This document shows, piece after piece, positions 27,301-37,609 of a stretch of 64,000 nucleotides of DNA. Both the position numbers and the translations under genes were made by a program. How positions within the stretch are numbered: position 1 is the stretch's first letter; each line of letters begins with the position of its first letter. Below the pieces are notes generated by a model. The model saw only the letters and a list, made by a program, of their open reading frames with translations, was not told the origin of the DNA and did no database searches. The DNA comes from Streptomyces decoyicus (lineage in GTDB: Bacteria; Actinomycetota; Actinomycetes; Streptomycetales; Streptomycetaceae): positions 7,440,001-7,504,000 of the forward strand of contig NZ_CP082301.1 in NCBI RefSeq assembly GCF_019880305.1, read 5' to 3'.

Positions 27301-27828
27301 ACCCAGGATGGCGGCCTTCGTCTGGAGCAGGTCCTGCGTCGTCTCCACCAGCAGCGCGTCCGCACCGCCGGCGATCATCCCCTCGGCGTTCTGCTGATAG
27401 GCATCGCGCAGCGTCACATACGGGGCATGGCCCAGCGTCGGCAGCTTCGTCCCCGGACCCATCGACCCCAGCACATAGCGCTGCTGACCCGTCGAGGCGG
27501 TGAACTCATCCGCCACCTCCCGCGCGATGCGCGCACCCGACTCCGACAGCTCGAAGACCCGCTCGGGAATGTCGTACTCCGCCAGCGCCGCAAAGTTCGC
27601 ACCGAAGGTGTTGGTCTCCACACAGTCCACACCGACCGCGAAGTACTCCTCGTGCACCGAACGCACGATGTCGGGCCGGGTGACGTTGAGGATCTCGTTG
27701 CAGCCCTCCAGCTGCTGGAAGTCCTCCATGGTCGGGTCCTGCGCCTGCAGCATGGTGCCCATCGCACCGTCGGCGACCACCACCCGCGAGGCCAGGGCCG
27801 CACGCAGCGACTCGACGCGGGCGGTCAT
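24340..27828 (-). CDS. metH: Cobalamin-dependent methionine synthase
   Basis: The 1162-residue protein has all four modules in order: homocysteine-binding barrel (ADGAMGTMLQ near the start, then GGCCGTTPEH), pterin-binding barrel (VINSVNYEDGDG), cobalamin domain (DVHDIGKNLVDI, His as lower ligand) and the C-terminal SAM-binding reactivation domain (YRYSFGYPACP-like, here GCRYSFGYPACPDLED). ATG 27828 overlaps the adoK stop. It regenerates methionine from the homocysteine left by methyl transfer. Confidence 0.96.
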   Translation of the reverse strand: MTARVESLRAALASRVVVADGAMGTMLQAQDPTMEDFQQLEGCNEILNVTRPDIVRSVHEEYFAVGVDCVETNTFGANFAALAEYDIPERVFELSESGARIAREVADEFTASTGQQRYVLGSMGPGTKLPTLGHAPYVTLRDAYQQNAEGMIAGGADALLVETTQDLLQTKAAILGARRALAVTGSNLPVICSVTVETTGTMLLGSEIGAALTALEPLGIDMIGLNCATGPAEMSEHLRYLARHSRVPIACMPNAGLPVLGKNGAHYPLTAGELADAQETFVAEYGLSLVGGCCGTTPEHLRQVVERVRGIAPPVREPRPEPGAASLYQTVPFRQDTSYLAIGERTNANGSKKFREAMLEGRWDDCVEMARDQIREGAHMLDLCVDYVGRDGVADMEELAGRFATASTLPIVLDSTELNVIRAGLEKLGGRAVINSVNYEDGDGPESRFAKVTELAAEHGAALIALTIDEEGQARTVEHKVAIAERLIADLTGNWGIHESDILIDCLTFTICTGQEESRKDGIATIEAIRELKKRHPDVQTTLGLSNISFGLNPAARIVLNSVFLEECVKAGLDSAIVHASKILPIARLEEEQVKAALDLVYDRRSEGYDPLQKLMELFEGVNTKSMKAGRAEELLALPLDERLQRRIIDGEKNGLEADLDEALQDRPALAIVNDTLLEGMKVVGELFGSGQMQLPFVLQSAEVMKSAVAHLEPHMEKSDDEGKGTIVLATVRGDVHDIGKNLVDIILSNNGYNVVNLGIKQPVSAILEAAEEHRADVIGMSGLLVKSTVIMKENLEELNQRKMAADFPVILGGAALTRAYVEQDLHEIYEGEVRYARDAFEGLRLMDALIAVKRGVPGATLPELKQRRVKAVPAQVEERPEEAPSRSDVALDNPVPAPPFWGTRVIKGIQLKEYASWLDEDALFKGQWGLKQARTGDGPTYEELVETEGRPRLRGWLDKLQTENLLEAAVVHGYFPCVSKGEDLILLHEDGTERTRFTFPRQRRGRRLCLADYFRPEETGERDVVGLQVVTVGSRIGAATAELFEANSYRDYLELHGLSVQLAEALAEYWHARVRSELAIGSGDPATLDGMLRTEYQGCRYSFGYPACPDLEDRAKIAVLLRPERIGVELSEEFQLHPEQSTDALVVHHPEAGYFNAGGRG

Positions 27829-28808
27829 GAGCGTGCTCCCAGCCACGGCGTGAACAGCCGTGCGGCGGTGGGCCCGTAGGCGGTGGTGAGGTCCGCGAGC
27901 AGGCCGGCGGGCCGTGCGTCGTACTCCTGCGGGCCCGTCGTACGCAGCGCGGCGGTGGCCAGCGCGCAGCCCAGTTGTGCCGCGGCCGCCGGTTCCAGGC
28001 CGTGGCTCGTCGCGGCGAGGAAACCGGCGCGGAAGGCGTCGCCCGCACCGGTCGGATCGGCGGTCGTCCCGGCCGGGACGGCGGGCACCCGGCACGGCTG
28101 CGCGCCGTCCCGGTCGATCCGTACGCCGTCCGCACCGAGTGTGGTGACCCAGGTCCCGACCCGGCGCAGCACGTCCTGGCGCTGCCATCCGGTGCGTTCC
28201 AGGAGGAGGGCGGCCTCGTACTCATTGGTGAACAGCCAGCGTGCGCCGTCCACGAGGTTCCTGACCTGCTCCCCGTCCAGGCTGGCCAGCTGCTGGGAGG
28301 GGTCGGCGGCGAAGGGGATGCCCGCGGCGCGGCACTCGCGGGTGTGCCGCAGCATCGCCTCGGGGTCGTTCGGGGAGACGAGCACCAGGTCGAGGCCGCC
28401 CGTGTGCCGGACGACCTGTGGGATGCCGAGGTCCCTGGCCTCCGTCATGGCGCCCGCGTAGAAGGCGGCGATCTGGTTCATGTCCCGGTCGGTCAGGCTG
28501 AGGAAGCGTGCCGTCTGCCGGGTCGCGGAGACATGGACGACGTCGGTGTCGACCCCGTGCTCCTTGAGCCGGACCCGGTACTCCGCGAAATCGTCGCCCA
28601 CGGCCCCGACCAGCACGGGGCTGAGCCCCAGGACACCGAGGCCGTACGCGATGTTGGCGGCGACCCCGCCGCGGCGGACGTCCAGGGCGTCGACGAGGAA
28701 GGAGAGCGAGAGCTTGTCCAGCTGGTCGGGCAGGAGCTGGTCGGCGAACCTTCCGGGGAAGGCCATGAGGTGGTCGGTGGCGATGGAGCCGCTGACGGCG
28801 ATGCGCAT
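27825..28808 (-). CDS. adoK: Adenosine kinase (PfkB family)
   Basis: The 327-residue ribokinase-family protein should phosphorylate adenosine released by AhcY, pulling that reversible reaction forward. Motifs: RRGGVAANIAYGLGVLG near residue 46 and the catalytic DPTGAGDAFRAGF near 255. It lies 1 bp after metK and overlaps metH by 4 bp. Another PfkB sugar kinase is possible by family alone; the context argues for adenosine. Confidence 0.88.
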   Translation of the reverse strand: MRIAVSGSIATDHLMAFPGRFADQLLPDQLDKLSLSFLVDALDVRRGGVAANIAYGLGVLGLSPVLVGAVGDDFAEYRVRLKEHGVDTDVVHVSATRQTARFLSLTDRDMNQIAAFYAGAMTEARDLGIPQVVRHTGGLDLVLVSPNDPEAMLRHTRECRAAGIPFAADPSQQLASLDGEQVRNLVDGARWLFTNEYEAALLLERTGWQRQDVLRRVGTWVTTLGADGVRIDRDGAQPCRVPAVPAGTTADPTGAGDAFRAGFLAATSHGLEPAAAAQLGCALATAALRTTGPQEYDARPAGLLADLTTAYGPTAARLFTPWLGARS

Positions 28809-28809
28809 C

Positions 28810-30030
<1,221 letters not shown>

Positions 30031-30063
30031 GTGCACTCCTGGTGTCGGCGGTTCCGGGGGTGG

Positions 30064-31521
<1,458 letters not shown>

Positions 31522-31563
31522 GCGGGCTGCTCCTCGGGGCGTGGCGAGTGGTGGGGCCGGGTG

Positions 31564-33072
31564 TCAGACGGGGAGGGTGGCGGCGGGCGCGGCGGGTGCG
31601 GCGGGTGCGTCGGCCGGAAGGTCCGGCCGGGCGGCGGTTCCCGGCACGCCGGTGCGCGCGGGCGGCAGGGTGCCGTGCACGAGATAGCGGTGGACATGGG
31701 CGTCCACCTGCGCATTGCCGGCCAGCGCGAACACCTCGTGGTCGCCGGAGTCCTCGACCGTCACGAGGTGATGGCCGAGCCGTTCGGCCATGGCGACACC
31801 GCCGGCGTAGTGGTCCATGGGGTCGCCGTCGGCCTGGACGACGAGCCCGGCCGGATAGCCCCGGCGGGTGAGGGTGACGGGGCGCTCCGGCGCGGTGAAG
31901 GTACGGAAGGCGCCCACCCAGGGCTGGGCCCGCAGCACTCCGTAGCCGTAGGGGTAGCGCCTGCGGAACTCCCGCATGTCCGTGAAGTAGGTCTCCAGGT
32001 CCGTGGGCCAGTCGTGTTCCAGGGTGATGGCTTCGAGGACCCCGCAGCGCAGATCGCCCTCGCTGTCGCCGGGGCGCCAAGTGCCCTGCTCGGACAGCAG
32101 CTCTCCGGTCTTCGCCGGGTCCCCGGCAAGCGCGGCGGCCCGCACTTCCCGTACCAGGTGGCCGAGTTCGGCCCATTGCGCGCGGTCGGTCGCGCGGTTG
32201 CCCACCGCCCCGTCGAGCAGAGTGCGCACCCGGTGCCCGTCCGTCTGGCGCTCCAGGCGCGCGGCCACGTCCTCGACGGTGGCGAGCACGGCCGTCGCGT
32301 CGGTGCCGAGGCCGAAGTGGCTGTGCCGCTCGCCGGCCCAGCGGGCCCAGGCGTCCACGTTGCGCCGGACGGCGTCGCCCTGCCACAGGAACTGCTCGCG
32401 CCAGGTCCAGCCGGGGTGGACGCAGGAGTCCAGGACGCTGCGGTCCAGGTGCTCGGGGAAGAGCGAGCCGTAGACGGCACCGACATACGCCCCGTACGCG
32501 TACCCGATGAAGTTCAGCCGGTCCTCGCCGAGGACGGACCGGACGAGGTCCATGTCCCTGGCGGTGTTCGCGGTGCTGATGTGGCGGCGCAGCTCGCCGC
32601 CGGCTCGCTCGCAGGCCAGTTCGCGGCGCCGCATGTCCTCGGCGAGTGCGCCGAAGGCCGAGTCGGGCGGACGGGAGTCGAACGGCGCCTTGGGGAGGGT
32701 GACTTCGGCGTGCAGCGGGGTGGAGGCCCCGGTGCCGCGCGGGTCGAAACCGATGAGGTCGTAGACCTCGTGCAGCGGGGTGCCGGCGAACTTCGCCACC
32801 AGGCCCCGGCCCAGGCCCCAGTCACCGCCGGGGCCGCCGTTGACGGCCAGCAGGATGCCCCGCCGGCGGTCCGGGTCGGTGGCGCGGTGGCGGCTGAGCG
32901 CCAGGGTCAGCCGCTCTCCGTCGGGATCGGCGTGGTCCCGGGGCACCTCGAGGGCCGCGTACTCGACCGGGAGGCCGTCGTCGGTTGTGGCTGCCGTCCA
33001 CTGCGGCTGCTGGGCGCGCAGGGCACGCATCGCGGAGGAAGTCGTCGGGGAGTCGGGCCGCTTGATTACCAC
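31564..33072 (-). CDS. Alpha/beta hydrolase (TAP/SlpD-type) lacking the nucleophilic serine
   Basis: The 502-residue protein matches the tripeptidyl-aminopeptidase-like alpha/beta hydrolase family, with oxyanion NGGPGG (residues 78-83) and a TAP-like C-terminal region. The nucleophile elbow reads IGYAYGAYVG (189-198): residue 192 is Ala where the family has Ser (G-x-S-Y-G). The acid Asp417 (QADGDPMD) and His445 (SGDHEVF) remain. There is no signal peptide, unlike secreted peptidases. An intracellular, possibly non-hydrolytic role (cyclase, lyase or binding) in the polyketide pathway is inferred. It heads the operon that continues into ahcY. Confidence 0.8.
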   Translation of the reverse strand: MVIKRPDSPTTSSAMRALRAQQPQWTAATTDDGLPVEYAALEVPRDHADPDGERLTLALSRHRATDPDRRRGILLAVNGGPGGDWGLGRGLVAKFAGTPLHEVYDLIGFDPRGTGASTPLHAEVTLPKAPFDSRPPDSAFGALAEDMRRRELACERAGGELRRHISTANTARDMDLVRSVLGEDRLNFIGYAYGAYVGAVYGSLFPEHLDRSVLDSCVHPGWTWREQFLWQGDAVRRNVDAWARWAGERHSHFGLGTDATAVLATVEDVAARLERQTDGHRVRTLLDGAVGNRATDRAQWAELGHLVREVRAAALAGDPAKTGELLSEQGTWRPGDSEGDLRCGVLEAITLEHDWPTDLETYFTDMREFRRRYPYGYGVLRAQPWVGAFRTFTAPERPVTLTRRGYPAGLVVQADGDPMDHYAGGVAMAERLGHHLVTVEDSGDHEVFALAGNAQVDAHVHRYLVHGTLPPARTGVPGTAARPDLPADAPAAPAAPAATLPV

Positions 33073-33100
33073 CGGGGATCTCCGTTCTCGTGATGAGGTC

Positions 33101-33143
33101 AGCGTTGCGGTGGCGCCTTGAGAGGCTCTGGAACCGCTCCGGA
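33101..33143 (-). promoter_or_regulatory. SARP-type promoter of the alpha/beta hydrolase-SAM cycle-rmlB operon
   Basis: Minus strand: TCCGGAG (33143-33137), TCCAGAG (33132-33126), TCAAGGC (33121-33115), 8 bp, AACGCT (33106-33101). Confidence 0.65.
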
Positions 33144-33264
33144 CCGGTATGCCGGCCGCCCCCAGCGGGAGCCGCCGCCCGGCACCGTCCCGGCCGCGTC
33201 CGCACGGCGGACGGCGGACGATGGACGGCGGCCGCGGACCGGTACCGGGGTGCGGGCGGCGCGT

Positions 33265-34554
33265 TCAGCGGGCGGCGCGGTGGAGACCGGCGAGCTTCTC
33301 CAGCACGGGCACCGTGTCGTTCGGGCTGGGCATGGCCAGCCAGTCCGCGTGCAGCCGCCGGGTGCTGTCCTGGAACGACGGTTCGGTCAGGACCCGCCGG
33401 AAGCGCGCACGCATCTCCGCCACCGACTGCTGCTGGGGATCCACCGCGAGGCCCGCGCCATGGCCGACGGCATAGGCGGAGTTGGCGGCGTAGGCCACGC
33501 GCAGCTCGTCCCCGACGACCAGCTGCGGCACGCGGTGGGCGACGGCCGCCGTGAAAGTGCCGATACCGCCGTGGTGAATGATCGCCGAGCAGCTCGGCAG
33601 CAGCAGGTTCAGTGGCAGATAGTCGACGGCACGGACGTTGTCCGGTAGGCGCTGCCCGGCCAGTTGGGAGGTGTCGAGGGTGGCGACCACCTCGATGTCC
33701 AGCCCGTCCACCATCTCCAGCAGCGCCGGTACGAGCACCTTGTCGTTGTCGAACATGCGCTGGGTGGCGCCCAGGGTCAGCGCGACCCGCGGACGGCCGG
33801 GCCGCGACCGGAGCCAGGCCGGGACGGCTGCCGCGCCGGTGTACGGGATGCGCCGGACCGGGACGGTACGGGCCCGGCTCGGCAGCCGCATGTCGGCGGG
33901 CGTCGGGTCGAGGGTGAACTGGCCGAGCAGCAGGTCGTCGTCGACCCGCACACCGTGGCGTTCGGCTGCCGGGCGGATGATCTCGGCCACCGGGTCCGGC
34001 AGCCCCGCCGCGGCCAGCGCGGCGCGGCGCCGGTCGATGCGATGACAGGCCCAGCCCAGGTAGTCACGCCCCCACAACACCCGCCCGTGGGCCGCGCCGC
34101 AGGCCCGTGCGGCGACCGCGGCGGCCGGCCAGTTGGGGTCCCACAGCACCAGATCGGGCTGCCAGTCACGGGCCGCGGCGACCAGGTCGTCGACCCCGCC
34201 CCAGCCTTCCGTCGCGGAGCCGTCCGCCGGGTGGAAGACGCGTGAGGACGCCAGGGTGTAGGTGCTGACGGTGGCCCAGACGTCGGCGTCGCCGTCCTGG
34301 TCGATGTCCAGTGCCGCGGCGAGCCGCTCCCGGTGTTCCGCGGGGAGCAGATGATCGCCGACGGCCGCGGGGGAGGCGATGGTCTCCGGCGTGCCGAGCG
34401 GAACCGCGGGCAGTCCGGCGGCGGTGATGGTGCCGGTCAGGTCCGGATGCGAGGCGACACGGACCTCGTGGCCGGCGCCCTGGAGTGCCCAGGCCACCGG
34501 AAGGGCCGGATACAGATGTGCGGTCAGTGGCCACACCACGATCAGTACGCGCAT
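33265..34554 (-). CDS. Glycosyltransferase, GT1 family (antibiotic type)
   Basis: The 429-residue protein has the two-domain GT-B form of antibiotic glycosyltransferases. N-terminal MRVLIVVWPLTAHLYPALPVAWAL and C-terminal nucleotide-sugar signature SCSAIIHHGGIGTFTAAVAHRVPQLV (cited by position near residues 330-355) fit DesVII/anthracycline enzymes. ATG 34554 has AGGGGA upstream. No DesVIII-like auxiliary P450-type partner is adjacent. It is the only glycosyltransferase in the window, so it should attach the branched deoxysugar; others may lie to the right. Confidence 0.9.
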   Translation of the reverse strand: MRVLIVVWPLTAHLYPALPVAWALQGAGHEVRVASHPDLTGTITAAGLPAVPLGTPETIASPAAVGDHLLPAEHRERLAAALDIDQDGDADVWATVSTYTLASSRVFHPADGSATEGWGGVDDLVAAARDWQPDLVLWDPNWPAAAVAARACGAAHGRVLWGRDYLGWACHRIDRRRAALAAAGLPDPVAEIIRPAAERHGVRVDDDLLLGQFTLDPTPADMRLPSRARTVPVRRIPYTGAAAVPAWLRSRPGRPRVALTLGATQRMFDNDKVLVPALLEMVDGLDIEVVATLDTSQLAGQRLPDNVRAVDYLPLNLLLPSCSAIIHHGGIGTFTAAVAHRVPQLVVGDELRVAYAANSAYAVGHGAGLAVDPQQQSVAEMRARFRRVLTEPSFQDSTRRLHADWLAMPSPNDTVPVLEKLAGLHRAAR

Positions 34555-34652
34555 GGAGTTCCCCTTTGCTGTCTGGCCCGTTGCTGTCCGGCCCGAGTGG
34601 CGGAAGCCGTGGATCGGCCGCGCTGGGGGACCTTCCACGACGATGCGGCCCG

Positions 34653-34684
34653 AGCCTCACATGCGGCCGTCGAGGGGGACTCGA
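34653..34684 (-). promoter_or_regulatory. SARP-type promoter of the glycosyltransferase
   Basis: Minus strand: TCGAGTC (34684-34678) and TCGACGG (34673-34667), 8 bp, GAGGCT (34658-34653). Confidence 0.65.
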
Positions 34685-34805
34685 CTCCTCATCGCCGTCT
34701 CCCGGCAGCCGTCCGCCCTGCCCGGTGACGCGCGTCCGGGGCAGGGCGGGGGTGCGCCAAGGGCGGCGCCAGGGGGAGCGGGGCCGGGCCGGGCCGGCCG
34801 GCGGA

Positions 34806-35825
34806 TCAGGCGATGACCGCCTCGATGACCGACATCAGCGACGGTGTCGGCAGAATCCGAGTGATCTTGAACCCGGCCTTGGTGAGGATCTCCTCGAACT
34901 CCCGCTGGGTGCGCTCCTTGCCGTCGTAGACGGCCATCATCATCACGTCGATGGTCTTGCTGGCGTCGAACTCGTTGCCCGGCGGGATGACCGGGTCGAC
35001 GACCAGCAGCTTGCTGTCCTTGCGCATCCCCGCGCGCACGGCCTGAAGGATGCGCAGGCAGTTCTCGTCGCTCCAGTCGTGCAGGATCGACTTGAGCAGA
35101 TAGTGGTCGTGGCCGGCCGGCACCGACTCGAAGAAGTCGCCGGCCGCGGTGGCCCACCGGCCCGCCACCTCCGGGTGGTCCAGCTGGTGTTCGGCGATGA
35201 CCGACGCCTGGTCGTACAGCGTGCCGGTGACCTGCGGGTGCGCGGCGAGCACCGAGCGCAGCAGACCGCCGCGCCCGCCGCCGACATCGACGACGGTGGC
35301 GCCGTCGGGGAAGTCACAGCTCTGTGCGACATGTTCGGTCACCAGGTGCGAGAAGCCCGCGGTCCCGGCGTTGAAGAGCGAGGCGGCGGCCGGGTCCGTC
35401 TGGAGATGGGCGAAGAAGGGCGCGCCGAAGATCTCGTCGAAGGCCGTACGTCCCGTGCGGACCGTCTCGTGCAGCCGGCCGACCGGCTTCCAGTACAGGT
35501 CGTCGCCCAGCATGAGGAAGCTGTCGCGCAGGGAGCCGGGCACCCCGGCGCGGAGCAGCTCCGCCATGGGCGTGAGGCCGAAGCGTCCCTCCGCGTCCTC
35601 CTGGAACACCTGACGGGTGGACAGGTAGCGCAGCACCCGGCCCAGGTGCGGGCCGTGCAGACCGGTGAGCTCCCCGAGCTCCTCGGGGGAGCGCGGGCCG
35701 CCGGCGAGATGGTCGGCGACGCCGTGCAGGGTCACCGTGTAGAGCGCCGCCGAGTACAGAAAGCCGTTCATGTGCTCCGACAGCTGTGCGCTGAGCTCGG
35801 CGGCGTCGCCGTGAGCAGATGTCAT
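34806..35825 (-). CDS. O-methyltransferase 1 (PF00891 type, SAM-dependent)
   Basis: The 339-residue protein has an N-terminal dimerisation/winged-helix domain and a C-terminal Rossmann methyltransferase domain with ATVVDVGGGRGGLL near residue 180 and KSILHDWSDENCLRIL near 240, with the His used as base in family members. It belongs to the DnrK/TcmN-type enzymes of aromatic polyketides. It shares only moderate similarity with the two copies at 38920 and 40059. It may be cotranscribed with the upstream barrel-like gene (159 bp gap). Confidence 0.92.
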   Translation of the reverse strand: MTSAHGDAAELSAQLSEHMNGFLYSAALYTVTLHGVADHLAGGPRSPEELGELTGLHGPHLGRVLRYLSTRQVFQEDAEGRFGLTPMAELLRAGVPGSLRDSFLMLGDDLYWKPVGRLHETVRTGRTAFDEIFGAPFFAHLQTDPAAASLFNAGTAGFSHLVTEHVAQSCDFPDGATVVDVGGGRGGLLRSVLAAHPQVTGTLYDQASVIAEHQLDHPEVAGRWATAAGDFFESVPAGHDHYLLKSILHDWSDENCLRILQAVRAGMRKDSKLLVVDPVIPPGNEFDASKTIDVMMMAVYDGKERTQREFEEILTKAGFKITRILPTPSLMSVIEAVIA

Positions 35826-35984
35826 CTTTGTCCTCCGAGGTGTACGGAAAGGCCCGCCTGCGGGCCCGGGGTGGGGCGGTGCTGCGTGTCTCCCACGGTG
35901 CCGACCGCCGCATGAGCGACGGCACAGGGCGGGTCGTACCGCGCCTGAGCGCCTGCCCGCCGGGGGCGCGGCCGGGGCGGTCCG

Positions 35985-36368
35985 TCAGCGGCTGCGGGTC
36001 CCGCGCGCCGCGACCTCCGCGCGCTCCAGCAGCTGGTCGTCGGCGTCGTAGACATGGGAGACCCCGGAGCTGGTGAAGGTGTCTCCCGTCTGGACGACGT
36101 GCTGCTCGATGTCCACCCAGCCCGTGAAGGTGCCGTCCGGGTCGAAGACGAGCTCGGCGAGCCGGAAGGAGAAACGGCCGGCCCCCGTCGCGGTCCAGGT
36201 TCCGGCGCCCACGCAGCCCGGCCGCGGTCCGGCCAGCAGCAGCGTGCGGCCGCTGGGCGTGAAGCGCAGGGTGCTGGTGTACGTCCCCCGCTCCAGGAGC
36301 AGTTCCTCCCTCCAGGTGCCCACCGGGGTGCTCGCCGTGGCGGTCTGGCCGGCCACCGACTGGTTCAT
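35985..36368 (-). CDS. Small barrel-like protein of unknown function, copy 1
   Basis: This 127-residue protein is one of three paralogs in the window. Shared features are a TW...ATGAGRFSFR segment, a GWVDIEQ strand and the nearly constant GDTFTSSGVSHVYDADD. The pattern of short strands ending in Gly/Asp turns suggests an all-beta barrel, possibly like allene-oxide-cyclase or lipocalin-type folds; this is a guess. There is no signal peptide. ATG 36368 is preceded by GAGGAGG. It has its own SARP-type promoter and may be cotranscribed with O-methyltransferase 1. Confidence 0.7.
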   Translation of the reverse strand: MNQSVAGQTATASTPVGTWREELLLERGTYTSTLRFTPSGRTLLLAGPRPGCVGAGTWTATGAGRFSFRLAELVFDPDGTFTGWVDIEQHVVQTGDTFTSSGVSHVYDADDQLLERAEVAARGTRSR

Positions 36369-36412
36369 CTCCTGTGCCTCCTCACCGCCGCACGCGGCGT
36401 CGCTGGGGGCCC

Positions 36413-36444
36413 AGCCTCGGGCGCGCACCTCAACGACCGCTCGA
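36413..36444 (-). promoter_or_regulatory. SARP-type promoter of barrel-like copy 1
   Basis: Minus strand: TCGAGCG (36444-36438) and TTGAGGT (36433-36427), 8 bp, GAGGCT (36418-36413), the same -10 as the glycosyltransferase promoter. Confidence 0.7.
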
Positions 36445-36486
36445 GTCACGGTCATCCACCCCGTGCCGGACGGGCTCCGCACACGG

Positions 36487-36518
36487 ACGAGCCGGTTTCG
36501 AGGGCGCCCCCCTACCGT
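36487..36518 (+). promoter_or_regulatory. SARP-type promoter of the ketoreductase-P450-methyltransferase operon
   Basis: ACGAGCC (36487) and TCGAGGG (36498), 8 bp, TACCGT (36513-36518). It stands back to back with the promoter of the divergent barrel-like gene. Confidence 0.75.
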
Positions 36519-36567
36519 CGGGCCGACCGCCCCGCCGCCGGGTGCGGCCACCGACGCAGGAGGAGCC

Positions 36568-37581
36568 ATGCCCCCGCCCGTCCGGATCGCCGTATTGGGC
36601 TGTGCCGGCATCGCCCGCCGGCGCATGCTGCCCGCCTTCGCCGGTACGCCCGGTGTGACGCCGGTGGTGGTGGCGAGCAGAGATGCCGCCCGCGCCGCGG
36701 AGCTGGCCCGGGAGTTCGGGTGCCGGCACGTCCAGGGCTACGCCGCCGCGCTGGAGGACCCGGCGGTGGACGCCGTCTACCTTCCGCTGCCCGCCGCGCT
36801 GCACGCCGACTGGGCGCAGGCCGCGCTGCACGCGGGCAAACACGTCCTGGCCGAGAAACCCCTGGCGCTCGACCCCGAGCGCACGGACCGGCTGCTCGCG
36901 CTGGCCGCGGCACGGGGTCTGGTGGTCGCGGAGAACGTGATGTTCCCGCACCACCGCCAGCACACCGCCGTACGGGACCTGGTGCGCGAGGGCGCCATCG
37001 GTGAACTGCGCTCCCTGCACGCCGCCTTCGCCGTCCCGCGCCTGCCCGACGACGACATCCGCTACCGGCCCGAACTGGGCGGCGGCGCCCTCTGGGACAC
37101 CGGGGTCTACCCCGTCCGGGCCGCCGTCCACCACCTCGGCGGCGGGCTGCGGGTCACCGGTGCCGTCCTGGCCCGCGGTCCGGGCCGCCGGGTGGACACC
37201 ACCGGATCCGCGCTGCTGGTCAGGGACGACGGGGTGAGCGCCCAGCTGTCGTTCGGCCTGGACCACGTGTACCGCAACGTCTGTGAACTCCGGGGCACCC
37301 GGGGCCGAATCGTCATCGAGCGGGCCTTCACCCCGCCCGCCGGTCTGACCCCCCTGGTCCGCCTGGAGGACGGCAGCGGCACCCGGGAGATCCGGCTCGC
37401 CCCCGACGACCAGGTGCGCAACACCGTCAGCGCCTTCGCGGCGGCCGTGCGCGCCCGGCGGACCTGCCCGGACGACGGCATCCGTGAGCAGGCACGGCTG
37501 CTGCACGCCATCCGCCGCGGTGCGCAGCTGCGATCGGCGGCCGACCCGGGCTCCACCGCGGCTCCCTACGGTGCCGCCTGA
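36568..37581 (+). CDS. NDP-hexose 3-ketoreductase (Gfo/Idh/MocA family)
   Basis: The 337-residue protein has the N-terminal Rossmann motif IAVLGCAGIARRR and the family EKP motif (LAEKPLAL near residue 95). Members such as UrdZ/LanT-type enzymes reduce the 3-keto group left by NDP-hexose 2,3-dehydratase, giving 2-deoxy sugars. The dehydratase is present at 49327-50712. ATG 36568 follows AGGAGGAG. First gene of an operon with a P450 and two O-methyltransferases. Confidence 0.85.
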   Translation: MPPPVRIAVLGCAGIARRRMLPAFAGTPGVTPVVVASRDAARAAELAREFGCRHVQGYAAALEDPAVDAVYLPLPAALHADWAQAALHAGKHVLAEKPLALDPERTDRLLALAAARGLVVAENVMFPHHRQHTAVRDLVREGAIGELRSLHAAFAVPRLPDDDIRYRPELGGGALWDTGVYPVRAAVHHLGGGLRVTGAVLARGPGRRVDTTGSALLVRDDGVSAQLSFGLDHVYRNVCELRGTRGRIVIERAFTPPAGLTPLVRLEDGSGTREIRLAPDDQVRNTVSAFAAAVRARRTCPDDGIREQARLLHAIRRGAQLRSAADPGSTAAPYGAA

Positions 37582-37609
37582 CGTGTCGGCCCCGTACGGA
37601 GGTGTCCTG

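Noticed and set aside
35826..35984. SARP-type promoter before O-methyltransferase 1
   Set aside because: Degenerate repeats can be drawn, but no acceptable -10 follows at 8 bp. Cotranscription with the upstream gene is simpler.
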